Below are positions 1 to 8,456 of a DNA stretch of 64,000 nucleotides, piece by piece (position 1 is the first letter of the stretch; every line of letters starts with the position of its first letter). The DNA lies in NCBI RefSeq assembly GCF_003605645.1, contig NZ_QVMU01000017.1, positions 1-64,000 of the forward strand. The letters run 5' to 3'. This stretch comes from Vibrio sinensis. Lineage in GTDB: Bacteria; Pseudomonadota; Gammaproteobacteria; Enterobacterales; Vibrionaceae. The notes below the pieces were generated by a model, which made no database searches, was not told where the DNA came from, and saw only the letters and a list, made by a program, of their open reading frames with translations. A program made the translations under genes and the position numbers.

Positions 1-202
1 TAATTACTTTATCTTCAACAATACCCATACCAGACTCAGCAACCGCTTGTTGAGCAAGAGGAATACGAGCTTGGTTAGCTGCTAGAGATGCTGCACGGAA
101 AATTGCATCTACTTGTTCTTGAGAAAAAGTAGCGAATTCTTCTTGAGCAGCTTTTACGCGAGCGACGAGTTCATCGAGCTCTGATAAATTACTTACGTAC
201 AT
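1..202 (-). CDS. adhE: Bifunctional acetaldehyde-CoA/alcohol dehydrogenase, N-terminal fragment (cut by window edge)
   Basis: The first 67 codons of a gene that runs off the left edge. The peptide starts MYVSNLSELDELVARVKAAQ and continues into FRAASLAANQARIPLAQ and AVAESGMGIVEDKVI, which is the conserved N-terminus of AdhE, the fused aldehyde/alcohol dehydrogenase that reduces acetyl-CoA to ethanol in anaerobic fermentation. Only the beginning of the aldehyde dehydrogenase domain is visible, so catalytic residues cannot be checked. The start is the ATG at 200-202. Confidence 0.9.
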   Translation of the reverse strand, partial: MYVSNLSELDELVARVKAAQEEFATFSQEQVDAIFRAASLAANQARIPLAQQAVAESGMGIVEDKVI

Positions 203-532
203 ATAATATTGTCCTAAATACCCATATATAAATACCCATATATAAACAATCATATACTCGTTAAAATAATAGACACTGAGATTCAAGTAATGTCATTTCT
301 CATCAGTATTTTGAGTGTTAATTATCTTGATGTATTTAATTACTCTGTATGGGTTTAATTAATTTCAGTTTTGAAAGTCGATTTTACAATCGAGTTTTAA
401 TTAAGGAGCAGCGTAATAAACCCCACGCCAACTAACGTGTTATTTAAAAGCAGTTATTACGCTGCGAATTGATGAAATATCTTATTATTGTGTTCTATTT
501 CTAACTCAGCACTTATTTGGATAAATAAAGTA
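203..532. other. adhE upstream region with tandem and inverted repeats
   Basis: No gene is seen in this 330-base gap. It holds a 14-bp direct tandem duplication (AAATACCCATATAT at 216-229 and 230-243) just upstream of the adhE start, and a perfect 12-bp inverted repeat (GCAGCGTAATAA at 408-419, complement at 454-465) with a 34-nt loop. Neither arm is followed by a T-run, so the inverted repeat is not an obvious terminator of the transporter gene that ends at 533. Confidence 0.6.
408..465. repeat. 12-bp inverted repeat with 34-nt loop
   Basis: Arms GCAGCGTAATAA (408-419) and TTATTACGCTGC (454-465) are exact reverse complements. The element lies between the end of the YfcC-type transporter gene and the adhE promoter. 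It could be an operator pair or an mRNA stem; no U-tract follows on either strand. Confidence 0.6.
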
Positions 533-1939
533 CTAGCTAAATACTACACCTAGGCTTAAAAACAGCATGATCATTGCCGTAATCATTCCGATTAATGGGC
601 CAATAAATCGTAGCCAAGAGGAGTAAGCAACTCGACCAATCGCAAGCCCGCCCATTACAACCCCAGAGGTCGGTGTAACAAGGTTTGGTAAACCGGAGGC
701 CGATTGGAATGCGGTTACAACTAGCTCACGACTCACTCCAGCAAAATCCGCTAACGGTGCAAGTACCGGCATAGATAAGACTGCAAGGCCAGAAGAAGAT
801 GGTACAACTAGACATAGCACCGCTTCTATCCAATAAATTGCATTAATAAAGGCAATTTGGTTTAAGCCAGCTAATAAACCCTCAGCATAATTAAGAATAG
901 TGTGAGTAATATTACCGTTATCCATTACAACGACTAAGCCACGAGCAATAGCAATAATAAATGCTACGCCAAGTAAGTCTTTTGCTCCGTTAATAAAACT
1001 ATCGGTAATTTCAACTTCTGTCATACGGGCAACAAAGCCGACGACGATACTCGCACCTAAGAAGAGAGCCGATAATTCCGCCATCCACCAGCCTGCGCTA
1101 GATACACCCCACATCATTAATACAAAGGTAAGGCCGAATATCATCAACACGACTTTACGAGTTGTTGTTAGCTCAGGTACCTTTTGATCTCTCGCATGTA
1201 AGAAGTGGCTTAAGTTATCTTCATATTGATGAGCAACAATCGAGCGCGTTGGATCTTGTTTTACTTTCGCTGCATAGCGCATCACATAAACAACACAGAT
1301 TAACCAACCAATCACTAGAATAGCTAATCGGAGACCAAAACCATCCATAAAGTTGATTTCAGCAGCGTTAGAAGCAATTACCGTCGCAAATGGGTTAATA
1401 GTAGAGCCCAAACAACCAATACCAGCACCAATCATGATGATAGCAACACCAACGATACTATCGTAACCAGCCGCAATCATGACAGGAATAAGGAGCGCAT
1501 AGAATGGTATTGTTTCTTCAGCAGTACCGTAAACTGTACCACCTAGAGCGAACAAACCCATTAGGATAGGAATCATCCACTTCTCACGGCCAGCAAGACG
1601 TTTCATGGTTCCACCGATACCAGCATCGATTGCACCAGTGTCTGTCACGACAGCAAGGAAGCCACCAATAACAAGTACAAACAGGGCAACGTCAACAGCT
1701 CGTGCAGCGTAGCTTAATGGATCATAGAAACCTTGAATCGGTGCCATCACAATATCAAACAAACCTTGTGGGTTCGCTTCTATTGTTTGGTAGGAGCCGA
1801 CCATTGGAACCATTTTTCCTAATGTTTCATTCAGGACCATTTGGTACTGACCCGCTGGAATAATCCAGGTCAAGCCAGCCATCAGAACCGTCAGAAGCAT
1901 CAAAATTGTATAAGCAGAAGGAAATTTAATTTTGTTCAT
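533..1939 (-). CDS. YfcC/DcuC-like membrane carrier (putative opine or amino-acid transporter)
   Basis: A 468-residue, highly hydrophobic protein with about 12 predicted membrane segments. It belongs to the YfcC family (C4-dicarboxylate anaerobic carrier-like, DcuC superfamily), as shown by the N-terminal FPSAYTILMLLTVLMAGLTW segment, the ALFVLVIGGFLAVVTDTGAIDAGIG block and the duplicated C-terminal PSSSGLAVLSMPVLAPLAD and TPTSGVVMGGLAIGR loops. The substrate of YfcC proteins is poorly defined; relatives carry dicarboxylates, arginine/ornithine or peptides. It is 48 bp downstream of an opine dehydrogenase-like gene on the same strand, so it may move the opine or its amino-acid product (inference). 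The start ATG follows AGGACGAAATA. Confidence 0.8.
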   Translation of the reverse strand: MNKIKFPSAYTILMLLTVLMAGLTWIIPAGQYQMVLNETLGKMVPMVGSYQTIEANPQGLFDIVMAPIQGFYDPLSYAARAVDVALFVLVIGGFLAVVTDTGAIDAGIGGTMKRLAGREKWMIPILMGLFALGGTVYGTAEETIPFYALLIPVMIAAGYDSIVGVAIIMIGAGIGCLGSTINPFATVIASNAAEINFMDGFGLRLAILVIGWLICVVYVMRYAAKVKQDPTRSIVAHQYEDNLSHFLHARDQKVPELTTTRKVVLMIFGLTFVLMMWGVSSAGWWMAELSALFLGASIVVGFVARMTEVEITDSFINGAKDLLGVAFIIAIARGLVVVMDNGNITHTILNYAEGLLAGLNQIAFINAIYWIEAVLCLVVPSSSGLAVLSMPVLAPLADFAGVSRELVVTAFQSASGLPNLVTPTSGVVMGGLAIGRVAYSSWLRFIGPLIGMITAMIMLFLSLGVVFS

Positions 1940-1987
1940 TATTTCGTCCTAAAGTAAGGTTAACGCCCTACTAAACAGCTATGCTTG

Positions 1988-3097
1988 TTATGCAACACAA
2001 TCCATGATTTCTTCAATACTTAAGTTACTAAGCCCCATTTTTTTCAGTGTTCTACCGTTTTCAAAGTAGTTGGTATCGTTGTAGGCATTATCAATATGCA
2101 AACAGCTAGTAATCATTGGCGTCTCAACGCGAGCCAATTGCGCAAATTCATAGCAAGGTACAAGAAGATAAGCCGCATCTTCAGTGATGTAACGGTTGCT
2201 AGCCGAGTTTGGCGCGCTGTTTAACTTGCCATGGGTTTCTGATGTACGGTTCACTTCATAAACGCTAGTGCAATCCATATCATAAAGATTGTTCATCGCT
2301 TCTAGCTCAGGTTTCAATGACAAACCAAACGCTGAACCAACCGCTAGACGCTCATTCTCCATTACTGCAGCCGCTTTTGCTGTTGAAATTGAGCAGCAGT
2401 CTTTGTAATAGTTAAATTGACCATCAAAGTTCTCCAATAACCCCATATTAAGCGTGGTTAATAAAGGGTGCCCGCCAAAGTTTATGTTTTCGAGACCTGC
2501 CTCAATAACATTACTTAAAGGTTTTAATGGCAGCGGCATCACTGGCTGTAAAGCATCAATTGCATGTTGGATACGATTCGCTGGTAATGACGCCACAGGT
2601 AAGTGGGTCTTCATACCCAAAATGGCAAGCTGAGCAGGACCGATGATTCGAGTTGCCCACGGAATAGAAATCGCGTCCACAAACGTAATATCTAGGTTTG
2701 CGTAACCTTGTTCAAATTTGATGTTGTTAAGCACAAGTGACCCATAATTTCCAGGCATCAGCATGATGATTTGTCCATCACGTAAGTGAGGTAGCATATC
2801 GACAAACAATTGCTCTTGAGCGAATGCTGGCACTGGCATCACAATAAGGTCTGCATATTCTAATGTTTCCGCAATATCACGGCTCAGCTTATCGATAGGT
2901 TGAAAACCTGAGTACTCAAGTGATACATCGTTAAAACTCGCAAGAGCTTCAATACCACCACGCTCTTCAATATCGGCTAGCGGATGATCAAAACCTTTTG
3001 AACCATACAAGCAGACTTTAGCACCGTGCATAGAAAAGTGATAAGCCGCAGTTAAACCCGCATTACCAGAACCAATAACAGAAACTCGAGTAGACAT
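1988..3097 (-). CDS. NAD/NADP octopine/nopaline dehydrogenase family protein
   Basis: A 369-residue soluble enzyme. The N-terminus has a Rossmann motif (VIGSGNAGLTAAYHFSMHGA, GxGNAG), and the C-terminal half has the opine dehydrogenase helical domain with the family's catalytic-histidine region (GGHPLLTTLNMG). The family catalyses reversible NAD(P)H-dependent reductive condensation of an amino acid and a 2-oxo acid into an opine. Which opine, and in which direction, cannot be read from sequence. The ATG follows AAGGAAAAATT. The gene precedes the YfcC-type carrier in one probable operon, with a LysR gene just upstream. No nicotianamine synthase-like gene is nearby, so it is not part of an opine metallophore cluster of the staphylopine type. 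Confidence 0.85.
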   Translation of the reverse strand: MSTRVSVIGSGNAGLTAAYHFSMHGAKVCLYGSKGFDHPLADIEERGGIEALASFNDVSLEYSGFQPIDKLSRDIAETLEYADLIVMPVPAFAQEQLFVDMLPHLRDGQIIMLMPGNYGSLVLNNIKFEQGYANLDITFVDAISIPWATRIIGPAQLAILGMKTHLPVASLPANRIQHAIDALQPVMPLPLKPLSNVIEAGLENINFGGHPLLTTLNMGLLENFDGQFNYYKDCCSISTAKAAAVMENERLAVGSAFGLSLKPELEAMNNLYDMDCTSVYEVNRTSETHGKLNSAPNSASNRYITEDAAYLLVPCYEFAQLARVETPMITSCLHIDNAYNDTNYFENGRTLKKMGLSNLSIEEIMDCVA

Positions 3098-3299
3098 AAT
3101 TTTTCCTTAATAACGTTTAATTTCTGAAACGCAGATTAAGGTGAACTCTGGAAACTAAGCCAATGACAAACCGTTGGCGAGCTATGCAAAAAAGTTATAG
3201 TCTCTTAATACTTACAAGCTAACTCGCAGAAAACATTAAACTTATTCTTTATTTCACAATATGTACATTGCGTGGAAAAGTGTGATTGTGAACAAGTCA

Positions 3300-4223
3300 C
3301 TAGATATTACCTTTATGTAAAGGGCTCACTTTTAGTTGAATTCCCAACTCATCGGCTAACAGTAAAAAATGCTCGATAAAACGTTCAGCATGTCGATTAA
3401 TAGGTTTCAATGCTGGGTAGAGAATATCGAATTCAAACGGGAGGCTAAATGCCAGAGGGCGCATCACTAATAAAGGATTTGTACTGTCTAAGACGGCTGT
3501 AAATGGATCGGTAATTGCGATACCAACCCCTTGTTGCACCAACACAGACGCGGTACTTGCTAACGATACTTCAATCTGTTCATTGAGCGTGAGATCATAA
3601 CGCCTTAATAGCGTATCAATACGATTTTGTTGGCTATCTTTTTCATGACGAATAATGACTTGATTGGCAATATCTGGAATATCGATAACATCCAGTTGCG
3701 CCAAGGGCGAAGAGACAGGAAGTAGACAAACACACTCACATTCGACATGTTGGACATCGACACCAGCAAAACCCTGCCCAAGGAAAGAAAAACCAATATC
3801 AATTGCTTGGCTTTGTGCATGACGCAATACATCTTCAGAGCGATAAGTTTTTAAGCCGACTTTAAGCTTGGGCGCTTGCTGGAGAAAATTACCTAACACT
3901 CTTGGTAGATAAGCATTCGAAAGAAGTGGCATTGCGGCAATATTGATTGAACCAAACTGATTTGTTTTAATTAATTTAGCCGCTTGTTCAAGGCCGAGAA
4001 GCGCATTAAAAACCTTCTCAGCTTCAATATAGAATGCCTGCCCCTCACTACTTAAAATAAGACGATTACCCTGACGGGTAAATAACTCAAAACCGATTTG
4101 TTGTTCTAGATTTGATAGTAAACGACTAACGGCAGGCTGACTTAAATGGAGCCGATTGGCCGCTGATGTCATTGTTTGACATTCGATGATCGCTTTAAAA
4201 GCACTTAATTGAGAAAACTTCAC
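3300..4223 (-). CDS. LysR-type transcriptional regulator
   Basis: A 307-residue LysR regulator. A winged helix-turn-helix occupies residues 1-60 (MTSAANRLHLSQPAVSRLLS), followed by a periplasmic-binding-protein-like effector domain. The N-terminus resembles OccR/NocR-type regulators of opine catabolism, which fits the opine dehydrogenase gene 200 bp downstream on the same strand; the parallel orientation is less usual than the divergent one. The start is GTG at 4221-4223, preceded by AGGATATGAC, and no in-frame ATG fits better. It probably controls the two genes downstream (inference). Confidence 0.85.
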   Translation of the reverse strand: MKFSQLSAFKAIIECQTMTSAANRLHLSQPAVSRLLSNLEQQIGFELFTRQGNRLILSSEGQAFYIEAEKVFNALLGLEQAAKLIKTNQFGSINIAAMPLLSNAYLPRVLGNFLQQAPKLKVGLKTYRSEDVLRHAQSQAIDIGFSFLGQGFAGVDVQHVECECVCLLPVSSPLAQLDVIDIPDIANQVIIRHEKDSQQNRIDTLLRRYDLTLNEQIEVSLASTASVLVQQGVGIAITDPFTAVLDSTNPLLVMRPLAFSLPFEFDILYPALKPINRHAERFIEHFLLLADELGIQLKVSPLHKGNI

Positions 4224-4550
4224 GTCATATCCTATGCTTTAATGTCGCTTTTTTACGCCTCTATTTGCTGTTTGCATATTGAGGCTCCCCGATACTAAAC
4301 GCCGTCAAGTTACAGATAGCGTACAGATAAACGAAAAGCGAATGAACTCCCACAAGCCTAGATAAACTAGGTGGTTGAGATGAATAAACGCAGTCAACAC
4401 CATTTCATGTTCAAGTAAAACGGGTATATAGCGATAAAAGTCGCATAATATCCCCAATCAAAGAAGGGACGTACGTTTTATTCTCATTATTGCGCTATTC
4501 GGCAGAATCGGTGACATTACGCTCTAATGACTGTCGAGAATAGCGTGGCA
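4224..4550. other. Intergenic region without recognised feature
   Basis: A 327-base gap between the LysR start and the end of the next minus-strand gene. I see no ORF with a convincing start, no strong hairpin and no repeat. It must contain the LysR promoter. Confidence 0.5.
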
Positions 4551-5984
4551 TCATGATTCAATAATTAACCACTGCGCCTTTACCTGATTTCTGCCATTCT
4601 CTTTGGCATCGTATAATGCAGAGTCAGCTCGAGCCATTACTGATTTAAAGCTGTCTTCTGGTGAGATATTGGTAATTCCAATAGACAATGACACCCTAGT
4701 TTCTTGCTCTACATGTTCAATGATTCTTTCCGTAATCTTAATCGCATTTTGCGCATCCATATCAAACAAGACGATAAACTCATCACCACCCCAGCGAATA
4801 AAATCATCACTGTTTCTCAAGCAACTTCTAACGATTTCAGCGACCTGTTTTAATACTCGATCACCTTCCAAGTGGCCAAACGTGTCGTTAATGTTTTTGA
4901 AATGGTCGATATCAAATGCAATTAAAGAACATTCGGACTGTCTTATTTTTAACCAGTATTTACTCTTTTTAATTCGACTTTCTAGATAATGACGATTGCG
5001 ACAATTAGTTAATGAATCGTAATAAGCCGTATGTTTTAATTTATGGCTTTGATAAAAGCTTAACAATAGATTTAAAACGACAATAATTAATATCAGTCCG
5101 ACGCCTAAAATAAATGAGTAGAAATGTTGTTTTTTAGACTGATTATAATATTCAGTAAAATCCATTTTTAATAGAAGCACTCTATTAATATCTGTCAAGT
5201 AATGAAAATACAATAGAAAACTCTCACCCGTACTATCCTCCCATACAATCTGGTCCTCCCTCAATGCCGAGTGAAATTGCTCTTCAGTTACATAAGGAAA
5301 AAGAGAAAAAATGGATTCGCCTTTAGTATGCTTAGGGAGTCTAACTGCACCACTTTTGTTCAGAAAAGAGACATCAATATTTTCATCTAGTCCCTGAACG
5401 CGAGTATAGAGTGCATTATAATTTATCCCGACCCCTAAAATTCCGATCACATTTCCGTTATCATCTTTGAGTTTTTGATCGTAGTAAAAAGAGTAAAGCG
5501 TCTCATACTCGGCATCATCTGGGTCATAAAAGTTGTATCTATAATCCTGAGGCAAATCGAGAAAATCTTGAATCCATTTATCTCGGTCCGAGGTGGTATC
5601 GATGGAAAGAATACGACCAAAGTTATCTAGGTAAAGCTTCTTTTGTATATCGACTAAGCCAATAGTCTTCACCGAAAGAGATTCCTTTTTCTCATTTAAT
5701 TCAAGCAGGAGTGCTGTAGGATCATAATGCTGTTGTATTTTATAGGAATATAGCTCAGCAAGGGCCAAACTTGCATATTCATAGGTATGATTTACATCTT
5801 TCAGAGTTCTTGAGATGTAATTTTTCGTTCTTTGCAAAGTGGTCTCTATCATATTTTCTTGAAATATTCGTAGACTCATGTAGTAATGACCAAAATTAAT
5901 CAATGAAAATACAATGATAATCAGCACTGCCATTCGTATTGAATTGAGCATGTGACCATCAACATAATTCCGATCAATTTTCAT
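4551..5984 (-). CDS. Membrane-bound diguanylate cyclase with periplasmic sensor (GGDEF)
   Basis: A 477-residue protein. TM helix 1 lies near residues 15-35, followed by a periplasmic region of about 230 residues with Cache-like features (FYDPDDAEYETLYSFYYDQKL, GILGVGINYNALY). A second TM helix (FILGVGLILIIVVLNLLLSFY) leads to a C-terminal GGDEF domain. The active site is WGGDEF, and an intact inhibitory site RxxD (RNSD) sits five residues before it, so this should be an active, product-inhibited c-di-GMP synthase. The chosen ATG at 5982-5984 follows GAGGTGGAA; an upstream in-frame ATG 16 codons earlier has no comparable site. It stands alone. Confidence 0.9.
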   Translation of the reverse strand: MKIDRNYVDGHMLNSIRMAVLIIIVFSLINFGHYYMSLRIFQENMIETTLQRTKNYISRTLKDVNHTYEYASLALAELYSYKIQQHYDPTALLLELNEKKESLSVKTIGLVDIQKKLYLDNFGRILSIDTTSDRDKWIQDFLDLPQDYRYNFYDPDDAEYETLYSFYYDQKLKDDNGNVIGILGVGINYNALYTRVQGLDENIDVSFLNKSGAVRLPKHTKGESIFSLFPYVTEEQFHSALREDQIVWEDSTGESFLLYFHYLTDINRVLLLKMDFTEYYNQSKKQHFYSFILGVGLILIIVVLNLLLSFYQSHKLKHTAYYDSLTNCRNRHYLESRIKKSKYWLKIRQSECSLIAFDIDHFKNINDTFGHLEGDRVLKQVAEIVRSCLRNSDDFIRWGGDEFIVLFDMDAQNAIKITERIIEHVEQETRVSLSIGITNISPEDSFKSVMARADSALYDAKENGRNQVKAQWLIIES

Positions 5985-6229
5985 TTCCACCTCAAGAATA
6001 ATGTAAGAAATTATCAAACAACGAGCGAACAATTCTCGGGAAAAGCATTTAACGTAATGCTGTAGTGGACCTTGATTCTGTTCAAGAAACCGTACCCCAT
6101 TCGCTTGGATTATATACCGTTATTGAGGAAAGATAAGTGATGGTTGATTGTTTTTCATAAGTATAAAGGGCACCTCAATGAGAAACCCTTTCGTGATTAA
6201 TGCAACCTATTTTTATTGGGAAAAGTTAT

Positions 6230-6829
6230 CTAGAAAAAGTATCTTGCGCCAATATAAGCGCCAGACAAATCAACATCGATATCGCTACCACCATAGTTAA
6301 CTGTGGTAAATGTCGCTCGATAACCTAAATGCAGATCGACGCCTTGTCTTAAGCGAGTTCCCAACTCAACACCCGCTTGATAGGCAAGTTCAGTCTCAGA
6401 GAAACTTGTATTACTTGTCGAACCATCTATTGATATCTGACCAACACCAACCATAGGGGCAAGGTATAGATTACCAAAATCGTACTGAACAAATAGTTTC
6501 GCTTTGGCGTTAACAAATAGCGCATTCCCGTCTACTTTAAGCACACCTGTACTATCAGCCTCACCAAAATTTCGATATTCAGCTTCAACACTTGTTTTGA
6601 CTAAAGGGTGTGTATTAAATTCATAACCCGCTAATAAATTAAAACCCAAATCTGCGGTTTCGTCAGCCGATGCGCCATGAATCGTGATATCGACACTATT
6701 TGCTGCTGTTATGTCAGCACCAATATAAAACTTGTCACCCGTCTTAGTAACAAAGTCATCTGGCTTTGCTATAGCTGATGTACTAAAAAGAATGAGAGAA
6801 CCTGCGATTAAACCAACGACGTTTTTCAT
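6230..6829 (-). CDS. Small outer-membrane beta-barrel protein
   Basis: A 199-residue precursor with a Sec signal peptide (MKNVVGLIAGSLILFSTSAIA, cleavage after AIA) and alternating beta-strand sequence ending in YIGARYFF. The terminal phenylalanine is the BAM recognition signature. It resembles the porin/OmpA-like eight-stranded barrel families found in Vibrio, and a specific role cannot be assigned. An upstream TTG would add nine residues, but the ATG places the signal peptide correctly. Flanking genes are unrelated. Confidence 0.75.
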   Translation of the reverse strand: MKNVVGLIAGSLILFSTSAIAKPDDFVTKTGDKFYIGADITAANSVDITIHGASADETADLGFNLLAGYEFNTHPLVKTSVEAEYRNFGEADSTGVLKVDGNALFVNAKAKLFVQYDFGNLYLAPMVGVGQISIDGSTSNTSFSETELAYQAGVELGTRLRQGVDLHLGYRATFTTVNYGGSDIDVDLSGAYIGARYFF

Positions 6830-7002
6830 AGATAATAACCATTGAATAAAATTCAATCATACCAAACATTAACACTTATGGAATAACATACGGCAGAAAG
6901 TTATCTATTGTGCAACAAAAAATCGTTCACGATGAATTACACAAATTAAAATGAAGTGGCTAATGAAACATCGTATTAAGCGTAGAAACCAAAAGGAAAG
7001 GT

Positions 7003-7044
7003 TCTCCTCTGCATTCATCTTAGATGAGAGCTATGCAGAGGAGA
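7003..7044. terminator. Long hairpin at the end of the catabolic operon
   Basis: Arms TCTCCTCTGCAT (7003-7014) and ATGCAGAGGAGA (7033-7044) are exact complements, and an inner stem TCATCT/AGATGA extends the structure. It lies just past the stop of the SnoaL-like gene, the last of the minus-strand operon. The following minus-strand sequence is only moderately T-rich, so termination is likely but not certain. Confidence 0.55.
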
Positions 7045-7049
7045 TAACA

Positions 7050-7688
7050 TTAACGAACTCGAATACGTGGTGCAGGGGTGTCGCCTCTCATGGTCAATAA
7101 GAACTTGTCCATGGGTGCTGGTGAAGCGACCTCTGGCAACTCATTTCCTGTTGGCCTATTTCGCCAAAAGGTATCCCACGAGGGGAACAGGTCATGAAAA
7201 GTTCCGTTGTAAGGCTCACGCCCCGGCCAACGCATTTTCATATCGCCAATCGCAGGTCGGTTCAAATCGCTCGCATACCAATAACACGGTAAACGACGAC
7301 GGAAAAACCACTCTCCATTAATTCGCTCGTAGTCATCCCAATACAGCATTTGCATGATGACCCATTCAGGTCCGGTTTCATGTTCATTTTTTGAGTAAAC
7401 GACGCCAATGGCATGGTCCTCGTCGATGAACTCAATAATGTGCTGCCCGATATGATGCGATGTTCCTGTGAATTGATCTCGTAACGTTTGGTCGACCCAG
7501 CTTTTAAGATGAGCACGACCTACTTTTTCTTTCCCTACTCGGATATCTTCGGCAAACAAACCGACATGTGCATCCAGATCTCTCATATCCAATGACAATG
7601 CGTATTTGCCAGCCAACTGGCGAATCGCTTCAGTAGATTCAAGACGATCCAGACGCTGCGCCAAGTTAGTATCTGAAATAGCCATCAT
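7050..7688 (-). CDS. SnoaL/NTF2-like dehydratase family protein (BaiE-like active-site pattern)
   Basis: About 212 residues with an NTF2/SnoaL-like alpha+beta fold. The segment GKYALSLDMRD gives Tyr29 and Asp34 with the Y-x4-D spacing, and SHHIGQH gives histidines near residues 78-83. This matches the Tyr/Asp/His arrangement known for bile acid 7alpha-dehydratase BaiE. The position corresponding to the second BaiE aspartate appears to be Asn, and the C-terminus is about 50 residues longer than BaiE. A role in dehydrating a hydroxylated steroid or other alicyclic intermediate is an inference. The ATGATG start follows AAGGATG, 7 bp after the SDR stop, so it is the last gene of the operon. Confidence 0.7.
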   Translation of the reverse strand: MMAISDTNLAQRLDRLESTEAIRQLAGKYALSLDMRDLDAHVGLFAEDIRVGKEKVGRAHLKSWVDQTLRDQFTGTSHHIGQHIIEFIDEDHAIGVVYSKNEHETGPEWVIMQMLYWDDYERINGEWFFRRRLPCYWYASDLNRPAIGDMKMRWPGREPYNGTFHDLFPSWDTFWRNRPTGNELPEVASPAPMDKFLLTMRGDTPAPRIRVR

Positions 7689-7695
7689 TACATCC

Positions 7696-8427
7696 TTATA
7701 AAAATGCCATGCCGCCATTTACTGCAATATTTTGCCCAGTCACAAACCCAGCATCATCACTGGCTAAAAAGCTCGCCACTTTCGCGATATCTTCACTTTC
7801 ACCCATTCGGCCAAGTGGAATCGCGTTGATCATCTGCTGTGTCCACTCTTCTGGAATATCAGCCATCATTGGCGTATTGGTTGGGCCCGGTACAATAGTA
7901 TTCACTCGAATACCCGCCGATGCCAACTCACGAGCCATGCTACGCGTTAAACCAATAACACCTGCTTTCGATGCGCAGTAATGGCTTGGCCCCTCACCAG
8001 TCATTGCAGCAGTACTCGAAACATTGATGATCGAGCCACCACCCTGCTCTTTCATCGCTTTTGCGCCTTCACGACAACAAATAAATGTCCCCGTAAGGTT
8101 TACTCCAATGACTTTATGCCAGTGCTCATCTGGTGTATCAATAAACTCATCAATCGAACCAACACCAGCGCAGTTAACAACAACGTCAAGACGTCCAAAC
8201 TGTTGGATGACGGTTGCCATTGCATCTCTCACCGAACTGCTATCGGAAACATCGCAAGCGACACCAATCACATTGGCATCAAAACCGTCCGCCGTCGCTT
8301 GAGCTGCTGTGGCATTAATATCGATCGCTGCCACTTTGGCGCCTTGTTGTGCAAACTGCGCCACAACAGCTTGACCAATCCCCTGGCCAGCACCTGTTAC
8401 CCATACAACTTGTTCCTGATGTTTCAT
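7696..8427 (-). CDS. Short-chain dehydrogenase/reductase (SDR)
   Basis: A 243-residue classical SDR. The cofactor motif TGAGQGIG is at residues 11-18, Asp37 after beta-2 favours NAD(H), NCAG is at 85-88, and the catalytic Tyr150 and Lys154 lie in YCASK. The C-terminal glycine motif is NGGMAFL. Such enzymes oxidise secondary alcohols, for example in hydroxysteroid or hydroxyacyl-CoA pathways; the BaiA/7alpha-HSDH type is one possibility. The ATG follows AAGGAAACAAGAGT. It lies between the OYE and SnoaL-like genes, 29 and 7 bp away, consistent with one transcript. Confidence 0.85.
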   Translation of the reverse strand: MKHQEQVVWVTGAGQGIGQAVVAQFAQQGAKVAAIDINATAAQATADGFDANVIGVACDVSDSSSVRDAMATVIQQFGRLDVVVNCAGVGSIDEFIDTPDEHWHKVIGVNLTGTFICCREGAKAMKEQGGGSIINVSSTAAMTGEGPSHYCASKAGVIGLTRSMARELASAGIRVNTIVPGPTNTPMMADIPEEWTQQMINAIPLGRMGESEDIAKVASFLASDDAGFVTGQNIAVNGGMAFL

Positions 8428-8456
8428 ACTCTTGTTTCCTTACTAGTTAATTTAGG

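Noticed and set aside
3274..3300. CRP-like TGTGA...TCAC in the opine dehydrogenase upstream region
   Set aside because: The two half-sites are five rather than six bases apart (TGTGAACAAGTCAC), so it does not fit the consensus.
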